Part shown: piece after piece, positions 22,751 through 35,904 of the stretch | Position numbering within the stretch: position 1 is the stretch's first letter | Layout of the letters: each line of letters begins with the position of its first letter | Source of the DNA: Membranipora membranacea | Lineage: Eukaryota > Bryozoa > Gymnolaemata > Cheilostomatida > Membraniporidae | NCBI GenBank assembly: GCA_914767715.1 | Contig: OU612065.1 | Coordinates: forward strand, 19,530,001 to 19,594,000 | DNA length: 64,000 nt | Reading direction: 5' to 3' | Made by a program: the position numbers and the translations under genes | The notes under the pieces: model-generated | What the model saw: the letters and a program-made list of their open reading frames with translations, nothing else | Told to the model about the DNA's origin: nothing | Database searches by the model: none

Positions 22751-24720
22751 ATTACAAACATGCACTGATGCCATTTATAGACTTAGTTTTATCAGTAATT
22801 TGGCTTAGCATTGAGGGGGGGGGGTTAACTCATGGAATGACAACTCTTTATTCAGTTCATCATTACAATTACACAAAATGAAATCCTTGCAGCGAGCGGA
22901 TGACGCAGTGATTATGAAATATTTGAAATCACGATTCCTTACCTAATTGATGAGATTCAGATCTGTTATGATGGAATATACCACTGGGTTAATTGCATTT
23001 ATTGTCTGCAAAGGGACCAACTCCCTTACAATTGATCACTAATCAATTCTGCTAACAGCTGCAAATGGCGTTGAATTTCCATTTTGGTTGACAAGAGACA
23101 ACATTGATTAACATCTACATCTACAATAAAATAAGATATTTCATTTGGATATCATATAAAAACATATTGAAATAATCTGTTAAAATCACCCATTTGATAT
23201 GAGCAGGACTGGTACTAAAACCAGGATGTGGATATTCCTAATAATACAATACAAAACACTAACATACTTACACAATAGCATTACTTTTATGATCGCTGAT
23301 CAAGGAGTACATCTTGATTATATTATGAAGTAGGTATTGGCCTTATATGTATGTATGTATGTATGTTTTATTATTTCCTCCTAAAATCATTATGAAATGA
23401 TGCACCGGAGAGAATTCCACTAGAAAGAATTGTTCTAATAAAATGCAAAAATAAAAATTTAACAACAATATTCCATAGGGCCTATTATTGTTTAAATATC
23501 AGTCAAGTACAGCTGTTATACCACAGCTATTGTGTCATGGTGAACTGATGATGTCTCATTGTGGGGGTTGAACAAGGATTCTTCCTTGTTGAAATTGTAG
23601 AAGCCTAAGCAATCATTTATAATTGATATCAAAGACATTCCATAATGGGAGCTTCTTCTATAACATGTCATTCTACTCTTAAGATTCAGCATCAGATAAT
23701 ATAAGCCTAACTCCCATAATGGGAAGCGGTCAAGAAGGCCGGAAGCGGTCAAGAAGGTCAAGAAGGCCGGAATATTGTGGTCAAGAAGGCAGGACTGTCA
23801 GTCTCAGGATTACACCAACAGGATAATATCAGAGCCCTGCAGTTTTGCTTGAATGAGCTTGAAAAAGTCTGATCAGGTGAAAGATGAGCAAAGTGACTTC
23901 ATCTTGCGCCAGCGATATAGACTTGCAAATCTTCATCATAGTGATGATGCTAAATGAAATCCGAGACAAGGTTTCAACCTCAATCTCAGATAAATAGATT
24001 GTAGACTGCAGAAGTCTGACTGGGGTGTGAATCATTACAAGAAAAATGCTAGGCATGCCGTATTTATCATTGTCTCATAATGCTAATCTTTGATCAGGAA
24101 ACTATTGTGTCTCAAATGCATGAAATTAGTTATTATATTCACATTAATGGTGACTTCTTATTTCAGTTTTCTCATCAGGGCTTAGTGGTCTCAGGTATTT
24201 TCTTTTGTCATGATAGATGCTGAAATACAACTGAGTATACATTGTTAAAAAAATGAGTATTGTATGATTTTATACGTCATACCATGTTATTCAGCATAAA
24301 AAGAGGGAAGCAAGAAAGGAGAGAATCAAGGTGATTGCTCAGTTGCATTAAATTGTTTCAGAGATCAAATAATAACATGGTAGCCAGTTGGTTGATATGA
24401 ATAATGAGAAAGTTGTCATCTCACCTTGATCCTCTTGTAACAGAGGGAACAATTCAATTCGCTGTTTTGATTCACTTGAGGAAAAATGACAATCTGAAAA
24501 ACAATCACTGAGTACTACATGGAACATTAACATTTAGCCACTAAATAGTGGGTGATGTTACGGCACTAAATGCTGTAGTATAGTAGCAATGGTGATATTA
24601 TGGATTTCAAGTCCACAATCCAGTTTCTTTTGGATATTTCAGTTAGTCAGAAAGATAATCCCAGACATATATCAGTTGATATGGTTGGTGATTGCATATA
24701 GCACTACTGAACTTGCTAGC
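22751..24720. other. non-coding stretch with minor repeats
   Basis: No gene is visible. It holds a G10 run (22815-22824), a short ATGT microsatellite near 23345-23366 and an AAGCGGTCAAGAAGGCCGG duplication near 23725-23775. Confidence 0.5.
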
Positions 24721-24724
24721 TTTG

Positions 24725-24925
24725 GGCCCTGTTTCCTGACTTTGGCAAGCTGCAAACACCGATTTTGAATCGTGACTTTAGCAACTGGTTAGGAAATAAC
24801 ATAATTAGTTTCTGAGGTCTGCTAGGGTTAATAACCAGCAACGGACAAATCAGGATTTAGCACTAACGAACCCATGACCTTTCAGTCAATAGTCTGGCGC
24901 TCTACCAACTGTTTGTCATGTGGAA
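24725..24925 (-). mobile_element. tRNA-derived SINE-like fragment
   Basis: Read on the minus strand, 24912-24865 gives AGTTGGTAGAGCGCCAGACT and then GGTCATGGGTTCG, which resemble the D-arm/A-box and T-arm/B-box of a tRNA at normal spacing. The acceptor stem and the end of the T-arm have decayed, so it is not a functional tRNA. About 140 bp of non-tRNA sequence follows, as in a SINE body. Confidence 0.45.
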
Positions 24926-25756
24926 ATGAGGTAGTCCTATAAGTGAGTGATTAATAGCGCTTGGGCCATTCGTGTATTTTTTTCTCGGGATGACAAACGA
25001 GTAATGTACTGTGTGATAACTTATAGCCTATAATATATACTTCTATCATCTTGTCACTTACACTACGCTAATCTGACTAGCCTCCATAATGCGGGCATTG
25101 TTTCATATCGGTTTGACAGATTGCTTTTGATGTTCTGTCTGAATGTATGTAGATGGCCAAGTTGAGTTGGTGATGTGGCAGGAAAAACATATCAATAGGC
25201 CTACTATTGAATAGTAGGCCCAATGATATTCTTTAGAAAACAAACATTCAAATGATAGGAAAACAAAAAATAATTATCCTAGGTTTTAGCTCCGAAAAAA
25301 AAAAGAGAATAAGGAATGAAGAATGTGAGACAAAAATAAAAAATGACACTAGCTGGAAGCTGATTGACTAGTTGGTTTGGGGGTAATTTTCAATACAACC
25401 AACGTCCATGTGACAATCATTCTTACCTCAATTCTTACCTCAATTACTTTAGAACACTCGTGAACTACCAATGTCAGGTATAAAAGCTGAGTGCCTCATT
25501 TGTTTGAGCAGTGGTATTTTCAGAATTCTGGCATGTAGCCATTCCAAGGTTAATTTTGTTGAGACCCTATCCGGAGGTCCCTTATGCTTCGTGGCAGGCA
25601 ACTGTTATGATAAACGGCAGACGATGCCTGGATAGAGGTGGGCTCTCCTCTTTCAGCTGCCCTTGTTTTCATAGTTGCCTGCGATCTACAGTTTACAAGT
25701 TATCTTGCATCCCTTATCTTATCTTATCCCATATCTCGCAACCCTTATCTCGCAAC

Positions 25757-26690
25757 ATATTATTTTATGTTAGTCATAGAATACAATCAATCAATCAAGT
25801 TCATCATAGTCAGCGGATAGGGTATCGTGTTTATTCTGGTCTGAGAGAATTCTCATCAGGAGTGAAATTCTATGGGCTTTACGTCTTTCTTGTAGAGTCT
25901 GGATTCCAAGACTAGTACGTGCCTCTGTTACGCCACGTCTGCCTTTGATATTTTTTATGAATCTCACTGCTTTGTTTTGCACTAGTTCAAGATCCTCTAT
26001 AGAGGCATTGTCAGACGGGTCCCAGAGTACATCTACATATTCAAGCTTAGGGAGGCATAAGCTCGTGTACGCAAGTAGTTTTGCCTTCTCAGGAGGTCCG
26101 TGTAGCGTGTGTTTTATACAACCTAGAGTCTTGTTTGTGCTTCCCATAATGTCACATATATGTTTTTTAAATTTCAGATCTGATTGTAGCAAGACTCCAA
26201 GGTACTTAGTGGTATCAACACATTGTAATAAGTGATCAGATATAGCGTACTGAGGGAGCGGTGTAGCACCTTGATTGAACACAATCACCTCACATTTCGT
26301 TCTGTTGAAAGGCATTTTGTTCTTTGTTGACCAACTCACAAGTGAGTCAATGTTGTTTTGAAAGCAAATCTCATCAGCTCGGGTTTGGATTTTAGCATAT
26401 ATATATCAGTGTTTTGTCGGCGTAAAGGCTTACATTGCAGGAGACTGAGTCAGGCAAGTCATTTATATAGAGCAGAAATAAGGTAGGCCCAAGGACCGAA
26501 CCCTGAGGTACTCCTGAGGTCACAGGTAAGACATCTGACTCTGCACCTCTAACAGCATCCTTTTGGAATCTGTCAGACAGAAAGTCCTGGACCCAGTTGG
26601 CAATATAAGGATCGATATTTTCGATCTTTCTAATATTGTCCATCAGTAGTTTATGCGGAACCTTATCATTCTGTTTGCAAGCCCCATTCC
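25757..26690 (-). pseudogene. 5'-truncated LINE reverse transcriptase fragment (CR1/jockey-like)
   Basis: The minus strand encodes a reverse transcriptase palm and thumb: a DKVPHKLL-like block, then [20 protein letters not shown], then the active-site block, here YADK instead of YADD. A frame break follows in a TATATAT run near 26395, and the frame resumes with NRTKCEVIVF and YLGVLL. The stop sits in TTGA repeats at 25785-25801, typical of a CR1-like 3' end. Endonuclease and upstream domains are absent. It is a dead insertion. Confidence 0.85.
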
Positions 26691-29392
26691 CTTGACATAG
26701 TAGTTGGGAGTTATGTTTTCCTATTAGCTAGAGTGCAGGTTAATGTCACTTACCACTCCTATCAGTTATCAATGTATAGTATGTCCAGAAAGATGTCTAT
26801 CACAGAAAGTATAGATTCTAAAACTTCAGTACTAGTTAGTAACAGTAAAATATCTACAGAAATTGTTGCATGTCTATTTAAATCAGGATCGTCCAATAGT
26901 GTGCCTCATAACTAAATATTCCTATCTTTTCAAGTTTTTATTTTTGTTCATGAATACTTTCAAAATTGGAAGAGCTACAAACATCATAGTATCGAGAGAC
27001 GCTATTGGCCAATGTCTAATAAAGAGACAAAAACATTTGGTTTATATCATTATTTAGTGAGGGCAAGGACTGTAGGTAGTAGTACAAATTGCTCTAGACC
27101 TAGTCTAACCTGTGAGATGTAGATTGGAATGGAGTGAGTATTATGAGGTAAGTGACTTATCCCTACACAGAACATTCTGCTATGCATGGACAGTTTCAAG
27201 AACTGATCTTTTGTTTATTGAGGTTTTCTAAAGCAGAATACGAATTGATTGGTTGCTGTTGTCCTATGTGACTAATTCATTGCAAAATTAATTAGTTAGA
27301 GGGTTTGGAAAATATTGTATTTGGACAGATGATAGAAAGACCCAAAATACTGAACCATCTGAATCAAACCACGGTCCTTGTGATTTCAAACTTGAACGAG
27401 AATACGCTACAGTTTGACAATGTTGTCTGACCTGTAACAAAGACTCATTTATTTCCTCGGTTTACCTGTTGTCAAACGATGTGATGTTTGTGATTTCCAA
27501 TTCTTTTTCATGAAAAAAATCAATATCTTTTCTTTCAACATGCGGGAATATTAAAACAAATTTGATATGTCAGTATACTGGGCTGTAAACTTAATGCCAA
27601 TAAATAAAATCTCATAAAATAAGATGTGATATTGTGATCACAGATATTTGACAGACTAAAATGTGCAGTATGTTCATTTTGGGGAATATTAATTGCCCTT
27701 ACAATAACACAACCAATAATCGTAACCAATTCATTCATTCATTCAAATGATAATTGCTGGTATAGCAATAAAACCGGTTAAATGGCTTTGTATCCGTATA
27801 CAAATCGGTGGGAGTGCAGCCAATGAACTAAACCTCCAGGAAGAACAACTCATAGTTAAGCTGGCTGCTGATTGGCTAATTCCGAAAAATTGAAAAATGG
27901 TGTGCATGCATAAATAATGGTCACTTGGAATTTGAGAGTGATCAGTAAAAAATGGAATTGCAATCATTAGGTGTAATTGTTTATGATGTAACATGGTTAT
28001 TAGGGATAACAGGACTCATACCTTCAACTGCCTGTCCAACATTCCATGATTTAGAGCCAGATAACACATTCCTCAGCATATCTTGCGTGTATATGCTGAT
28101 TTTAATGGGTTTTTCATCATTTTACAATCAAATTGTGAATGTTCAATGTATATACCTGCAAGGTATATGTTCTTTGCAATATAGCCCATAGCCCCATTTT
28201 TTTAGATTGATCAATTATGGGTTCTGCATAGAGATTCCAGGATTTATAGAGTGAAAAATTAACATTTTAATGACTTTACTCTGCATTATTTTTGAGGTTT
28301 AAGCATTGTATATCTGAAAAGAATGGCACCTCAACTGTCAATGAGCATCTTCTCTATAGTCCCATGTCCCACTTTAGTGAAATAAACCATCAGTTATGAG
28401 AATATTTGGTGTCAACACCATGGCCATCAAGCCTCATCACTAAGCATATACACAGAAATGTGGTTATTTTTTAGTGAGTCAGTGTATTCAGTGTAACCCA
28501 CCCCTAATTGCTACAAAAGAACTTGGGCTATCATGGAGTTATGTTTCCAATTTAGTGTGTTTTTGAGAGGACAACTCTGAACCAACTGCACACACCTCAA
28601 TTGGTCATGTGACTACAGTTGTTCTTCCTGGAGGTTTAGTTCATTGGTGCAGCTGCACTCACAACTGATTTGTATGCTAATACATGTTTGAACTGTAATA
28701 CAACACTTTCAACGTTCATTCTATTATATTTGACATTGGTTCATATCTCTCTATATTTCAGCATAGGCCTAGTTCATTCCAAAATTATTTTAATTTAGAG
28801 TCAAATGTTTGAGAGATATTTAGAATGGCTGATTTGCCTAGTTTTGATATTTAAGAGGCTTTGAATATTAAACGGTGACTACGAAGAGTTTACGAACATC
28901 TGCTGGATCTGATTATTAGGTGTAGAATATGCCTAGTTGTATGGGCTGTTACAGAATTTTGATTTCATTGTGTTGATCAGTTGAAACAAACCCATAAATC
29001 ACTGTAATAAATATTATTGAAGTAAAACTTACTTTTCAATTTTACTGCCGCAAGAGAAACTGGTTTCGTATTTCATGTAGACTTGATTTTTTGTATATTT
29101 GCCTTTGTATTGACCTTTTGGTCATATATTCCAATGGTTGGAATTTCATATTGTCATTGTAGTCTGATAAAATGTTCAATCTGGCCTCATCATATATTTT
29201 TAACTATATGCAATGTTCTTTAGTGGATAGTTGGTGAATCCATTGACATCAAAGGCCTCTTTTTTTTCGTTTAATTTCACTGCAGTGTTGTGATACAGTA
29301 AATGGTAAATAGTGTGACAATGATGTGTTTATCCATTGTAGTGGGAATGGGTGAGGAACTAAATTGTGTTTGAGTGCAGTTCATATGAAACA
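26691..29392. other. non-coding gap before EXT2
   Basis: Apart from the inverted-repeat element at 27797-28678 no supported feature is seen. The EXT2 promoter should lie in the last part; GTGTTTGAGTGCAG at 29366-29379 could be a 5' UTR acceptor. Confidence 0.4.
27797..28678. mobile_element. about 880-bp inverted-repeat element
   Basis: The left arm (27797-27852) and right arm (28613-28678) are inverted copies sharing AATGAACTAAACCTCCAGGA and the following AGAACAACT. No clear coding capacity is seen between them. It is probably a non-autonomous DNA transposon; the exact ends are uncertain. Confidence 0.6.
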
Positions 29393-32300
29393 ATGATGGC
29401 AAAGCTGAGATTGAAAGGTGTCGAGCGATGGTATATGTTACTATGCATAATTGTCTTCATCTTATTGTCATCAAGTATACTGTATCAATACCTCACCACT
29501 GCGGGTGTATATGAAGTAGTTGGGACAAGCGATGACCATAAACATAGCGAGCATACATTATTTGACAATATTGAAAAGCGAGTTACCATAACATCCGATA
29601 TTAAACCGCACCCAACAGACACTTTATGTACTCATTGGAGTTGCCTTAACTCCTATAAATGTATGGAGGATGGCGTCGGTAAAATCTCAATATATGTCTA
29701 CGATGTTCACAAATATGTCGACTCTAAGAACAAAGAATTGCTCTCTCTCCCGTCAAAAGAGTTTGTGCAGTTATTATGGGCTATTGTAAATAGTAAGTAT
29801 GCAGTCAAAAGCCCAGCCGCTGCTTGCATACTTGTTCCGTCCATTGACTTGCTGAACCGTGAAAGTTTTTCCAATGACAACGCTGCAACAGTGCTTGCAT
29901 CTCTACCTTACTGGAACAATGGCACTAATCATCTCATCTTCAACATGGTAACTGCAGCTGCCCCAAATTATGAACCAGCTCTGAACTTCGCTCGAGGTAA
30001 TGCCATGGTAACAGGAAGTGGATTCACTCAACGCTCGTACCGAAGAACATTTGATATATCTATTCCCATGTTCAATCCTCACCAGAATGATAAAGATTTC
30101 AAAAACAATAATAATCCTAACCGCCAGTTTTTCCTTGTGGCGTCACAGCACGTATATTTTCAGAGTCTTTACAATCAACTAGTCAGCCTACAATCTCAGA
30201 GATCTGATATCCTGGTACTGCTTACTACCTGCAGTGATATGCAGAGACAAACAGTGAAGGGTGATGCCAGATGTGACCGAGCGGTCGCCAGGGCTTTCTC
30301 CTATCCAAGTGTACTAACTGATGCTAAATTTTGTATAATTACTCGCGAACAGCAATTAGCCAATACCTATTTACATGACATACTTCGGGCGGGCTGTGTA
30401 CCTGTCATTTCTATAGATACTTACATCATGCCGTTCTCGGAGGTATTAGACTGGAAAAGGGCGGCGATATTCATAAATGAGCATCGGCTAGATGAGACTT
30501 TGAAGATCCTACAGGAAGCTTACGATGATGGCAACTTTTATAAACAGTTGCAGGAGCAAGGGCGATTCTTCTATGATAATTACTTCTCCTCCATGACAAA
30601 AATCACATGGACAACACTGGACATCTTGAATGATCGAATCTTGCCCTACAGAGCGAAACCCTATGAACACTGGAACAGGCCTCTTGTCCCCTCTATGCCA
30701 CAGAGCCCCTTCTTTGTGCCTCTGATACCCAGCCAGAAGCAAGGGTTCACCGCAATTGTGTTAACATATGATCGGTTTGAACTGATGAAGCGGGTGGTCA
30801 ACAATATAGCCTGGAGTAAACACGTAGCTAAGATCATCATCATCTGGAACAATCCTGAGCTGGACCCGCCTCCTGACAATCAGTGGCCTGTGTTGTCTGT
30901 GCCAATCAAGGTAAATACAGAAAATTACTGATATATTTCTATTTTGGTCATTCCGTCACAGTCAGAATTGCAGTTTCCGGAGGTTATGGAGTGAGATATT
31001 AATTGGGACAGACATTACGACATTGAATTTTGGTAGTGCAATGATGACTGATTTGCAGTCCACAGTTCATTGTTGATTGTATTTTAAATTTGAAAATTGC
31101 TATATATTCAACAGTTTTTCTTATGAAAAATGTTGTTGACTCTAAAAATCATTTTTAAGCAGATCATGACTAGCCTTGTCACGCAGCTGAAAAAGTAGCC
31201 TGTGACAAGGCTAGATCATGACAAGTTGCTGCATCCTATCCAAATTGATCACCAAAACACCTAAACTGTCAAATGAAAATCAATGATAACATCATAACAT
31301 GCTTACCTGTACTGATAAGTGGAACGGGAGCAATCGTGAATACAGGCAGTCCTACTTTTAATCTTATTTTATCTGCAATGAAATTATATCAGAAAATAAT
31401 CTCACACTTCCAAAATAGTTGAGCAGGAGGGGCAAACTACTGCTCCCATCTATTACCATTATCTAAAAGTGATTCTAATTGTTCTCTGTAAGAATATACT
31501 GCTGTTTGACTATAAAATGCTTCAGTCTACATTGTACCTGCATTCTGTTTATCACTGACAGGTTATTAGATCAAAATACAATCGACTCAGTAATAGATTC
31601 TTCCCATATAATGAGATAGAGACAGATTGTGTGCTGAATATCGATGATGATATAACTCAGGTCACTCCCGATGAGCTGAACTTTGCTTACAGAGTGTGGA
31701 CTGAGAACGCTGACAGACTTGTAGGCTTTCCACCGAGGTGAGCATCAACCAGTATCATTATTATTATTATACACATTTTATTTGGCAGACAATATCATCA
31801 TGCTCGGATGTTTTACATAACCCATAATAATTACATGGTAATGATAAAACAGATTTATGATAAATTATATGTGTATGACATTAAACAAAAGCCAAGCACT
31901 TCAATGGCTGACTGTGTTAATAATGCAGTAATCTATTCACAAGTTGTTTGAAGTAGTGTTGTGCATTATTGGCGCAGTGTATGGATCGAGCCATTTATTT
32001 TTGTGGGAAGTTGTCTTTTTTGTTGTGTTAAAACTGCAACAACTATATAGCCAATCTCTACTATTATGTTTGATGGCGGAGAACAATCTTCACTCACCTT
32101 TTCTTTGATCACACTGTGCATAACAAAGATAACACATGAGTAAGCCTCTTTGTTTGAGATAATCTACATCAAATAATCTAGTCCTCCGTTTAAGTGGAAG
32201 GGGAAAGGGTTTGGGGGCTCAAACTATTTGTGTTACAATACTTTATATGATTTTACAGATACCATGCTTACAACAGTTCGGAGCTACATTATGAGAGTGA

Positions 32301-33058
32301 ATGGGTTAGTAGTATTAGTATGGTGCTGACTGGCGTAGCGTTCTATCACAAATACTACCATTACCTGTTCACCTCACGACTACCCGGCGATATGAAGCAG
32401 TGGGTGGACCAGCATATCAACTGTGAGGATATTGCTATGAATTTCCTCATCACCAATACCACAGGTGAGTCCAGCGATAAGCCCCCATAGATTCCTTAGA
32501 AAGAACATCAATTTATCAGAGACTTAATAAGAATATTATTTTTTTCATAATTGATATTATCTCAAAGGGAAGACTTGTAATGTCCACGTTGGTGGGTGTT
32601 AATGTTGCCTTTTACCGGATAGTAAATTTAAATTAGGTTGCTTAGTTACATTTATTAAATTAAGATATTCACATATTTTTATATCTTATATGTTTGTACA
32701 AATGTTTGTCTTTTTATGCGTTTTTTTTTTCTCTTCGCTCACGCTCTGAATGTGGTACAAGTTGCAACCCGTAGTATGGTCTGTCTAGGTGTAAAATACT
32801 CTAACCCTATTTGGAAACTTTACAGGCAAAGCACCCATAAAAGTTCTAGCTAGGAAGAAGTTCAAATCAACATCTGCAAGTCTTTCATCAGCTACAGTTT
32901 CACATCTAGTTGCCCGGAATACATGTATGCAGAAATTCACAGAAGCTTTCGGAGTTATGCCGCTACGGACAGTTGAATTCCGAGCTGATCCTGTTTTATT
33001 CAAACAGCCGGGATATGCAGACCACATGAAGTTTTATAGGTCAGATGGTGAACTTTGA
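29393..33058 (+). CDS. EXT2: EXT2 exostosin glycosyltransferase 2
   Basis: Four coding exons: 29393-30910, 31562-31737, 32259-32464, 32826-33058, together 2133 nt or 710 residues, against 718 in human. EXT2 partners EXT1 in the Golgi to polymerise heparan sulfate. The protein starts MMAKLRLKG and has one membrane segment ([19 protein letters not shown]), as a type II Golgi enzyme. A GT47 exostosin domain follows ([38 protein letters not shown]), then a GT64 domain beginning [13 protein letters not shown] with the DDD motif in LNIDDDI and CEDIAMNFL. The first exon alone encodes 506 residues, unlike the many-exon vertebrate gene. A GTG at 29366 lies in frame upstream, but the ATG at 29393 fits the family better. 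Possible AATAAA at 33603. Confidence 0.95.
31171..31213. mobile_element. miniature MITE, TAGCCTTGTCACGCG family, copy 2
   Basis: A 43-bp unit with ends TAGCCTTGTCACGC and GTGACAAGGCTA. It is flanked on both sides by the identical 9-mer GATCATGAC (31162-31170, 31214-31222), a clear target duplication. It lies in EXT2 intron 1. Confidence 0.8.
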
Positions 33059-35904
33059 GTTCAGCATTAGTTTATGGTCACAAATTTTATTCATTCATTT
33101 TGCATCTACGGGTGTAATCATAGAGTATATAATAACTCTATGGGTGTAATACAATGTTTAGTGATTGAATGGCAGAAGCAGAGAATGTAAATACACTAGT
33201 CTATTTTTATCAAACAAATAGACTTGTTAAGTAAAGAATTTGGAGCGTCTTGTTCCGCTATTTTACTCTTTTTATTTATAAGGACTCATTCTACTAAAAC
33301 CACTAACAATCACTTCTAGCCTGATCCGTTGTCTAGCATTTACTTATAAGATTTTTATTATCTATCAATAATGCGAGCTGAAGAGTTTAGCCGCAAATGT
33401 TTAAATTATACTCAACTCTACAGCTACGTAGTTGGATTTATTGTATTGCCCCAACACTTCTTTTGAAATGGCAGCTACAGCTGAATTTCTTTTGCACTTC
33501 TGCTACAATTTTATATTCTGTAAGGAGAAGCATGGTTCAACACTGGGTGAATGCATAAAACTCTAATTGAATCTACTACTAATGGTGCTCACATTTTTTT
33601 CCAATAAAACCAATTGATCAAAAATACTCATTAGAATATTTAGGTATGCACATATACTTTGACCTACTGGTACTTCCAACCTGTGCCTGCGGGTAATTGA
33701 GGTTGGCTACTCCTTTCACATCAATATATCACATGGTTGCTCTCCCCTTAACTGATGAACTTAAAGGAGCAACTCCAAATGATCTGATCATTTGTCTAGG
33801 CTAATAGTCCTGTTACAACACTCAATTATCGATGGATACTTGGTGTTGAGCCACGCCTCAATTCAAGAATTATCGTAACTAAAATATTGAGACAACAGGA
33901 TATAAATAAATGCTTACAAGGATAAAGACAACTTCCTCCTTTGAGAAACAGGAAAGTCCAATAAGACTATTGAAATAGAAAACCAGCAACATTATAATGA
34001 AAAGTGGAGGAAAAACAATAAAAAAAACCTTAAATTATATGATAGAAATTGGGATCGCTCGATCATATCGATTTTGAACTGTGCATTCCCCATGGAATTT
34101 TACTAGCCTTAATTATTATGAAATATGTTGGTTCTGAAAGAGGAGAAATATATGAACACCGCATGATGTTGCATACCTTTTTTGAAAGCATCGCTGAAAG
34201 TATTGCATGATTTTATAAATGTTTTTGGATGGTAAGAATCTTAAATTACTGACCTGATCTATTCTGTCACGAGACTTAGCCAGTTGAATGACCAACAGTT
34301 ATATCTAGAGAGAATTCAGATAGTATGATGTTGTAAAGCTTGGCCGTAAACAGGAATTTTGCTGTATCAGAGAGAAGTCTCTGGCTGTTTACAGTCCGGA
34401 TGGGACAGGAATGATATGGAAATGCCTCAGCTTCTGTTGCTCTAAATCTAAAATATTCCTTGTTTACTTTTTACTACTAATGATAAATAATGACTCGCTA
34501 AAATAGCCTATTAATGTGAATGTTTTCTGATCAACCTATGGTATATAAGTAATGTGTGTATAAGTGGAGGAACATGCAGAAAAGTACTTGTCACATTGTA
34601 AATGATAGCCTGTGATATGATATTGATTTTATGTCAATGCCCATAATGTATTATGCTTTTATGAATTAGTAGGCTATAGTAAACTCAAGTGCATTTAGGA
34701 CAGTTTCAAGTGCATTTAGGACAGTTTTTCCAATGCGCCTATAAAAGGAGCGTCGTGGCTTTGTGCATCATGATTTAGTTATCAGACTTCATTGTGGATG
34801 GTTGAATTGTGAGAGCAATAAACTGTTATTAACATAATAAGTTGTATATATAACTAAATTGTCCCAAGTAACATTGAGGACTGAGCCTGACCTAGTGTCT
34901 ATAATTCAGTCTCTTTTATCTTGGTATATCACTATTAACAGCCTGGCCTAGTGCCTATAATTGTTAGAGTGGTGGCTTGCAGGATAATTCCACTGGTAAT
35001 TACTCCGTTGAGCACAAAGGGTGGTTGACTATAGTTGTAAGCCTGGCTCCAATGCCTATAATTTACATCATAGCTTTTCCATTCTTCGCAGTCGCAGAGG
35101 TTTGACTATAGTTGTAAGCCTGGCTTCAATGCCTATAATTTACATCATAGCTTTTCCTTTCTTTGCAAGTGGCAATATTATTGGCGGATTGACTATATTT
35201 ATTGCAATATAGGTCTTTGGTTCTCTGCAGTGAGTAAGGGGGCTCAACGCCTTATACAACCCCTCATTCTGAGTAACTGCAATTGTTGAGGTGAGAGCCA
35301 ATACTCACTGGATCATCAATTGGGCTTCGTATAAGCCGGTTTTGAGTTGCGTAACGGATTGGCAACTCGGTCAGTGTGCTTGAATAGACACTGAAGCTTT
35401 CTTGTTCTGGTGGATTTATTAACCCTCGTGCCTAAGCTACCAAACTAATCACAAGACGGGTGAAGTAATCAAGAAAATCCAGAACAGGAAGGGTATATCC
35501 AACTAGCACTAGCCACTAGGGCTCCCTGATTCCACCCACCCTGCTGCTATATAGATGATCAAAAGTGATTAGAAGTTGTCTGCTTCCCGAACTTGAGCTA
35601 AACAAAGTATAGCCGTCGGGTTTACTTGGCTCTGAAGGCTGTTATCTATTCAGGCAAGTGTTGATGGAACGCAGGCTACAAAATTCGTGGTAAAGCATTA
35701 TGTTGGACTCAGTAAAATGTGTTTACGCATGCGCTAGTTGAGAAATTCCTAAGAGATATGAAAACAAAAAATAAAGTTTGGAAGGAATTTGTGCTGCTGA
35801 AATAGTGGGTTTCACAGCCACAACTGCTACTCTTGGTGCCAAATACTTCAACAAATCATCAGCTGAGATATTAAATACTCACAATATAATACCAGGATCA
35901 AACA
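33059..35904. other. intergenic gap between EXT2 and WDR60
   Basis: The gap holds the EXT2 3' UTR, a small palindrome near 33119-33145, AT-rich non-coding sequence, the LTR-like block and the four-copy AGCCTGGC repeat listed separately. The WDR60 promoter should lie within the last few hundred bases. Confidence 0.5.
34590..35165 (+). mobile_element. LTR-like block with TATA box, AATAAA and direct repeats
   Basis: A 21-bp direct repeat (CAAGTGCATTTAGGACAGTT, 34685-34727) precedes TATAAAAGG at 34740. An AATAAA at 34817 is about 75 bp later, an arrangement like U3-R of a long terminal repeat. Downstream a 23-24-bp unit (AGCCTGGC..TGCCTATAATT) occurs four times, at 34884, 34940, 35040 and 35117. 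No internal retroelement genes are seen, so a solo LTR is possible; the ends are not defined. It might instead be a host promoter. Confidence 0.3.

Noticed and set aside
24865-24912. A functional tRNA gene on the minus strand
   Set aside because: No acceptor stem and the T-arm end is degenerate; better seen as a SINE head.
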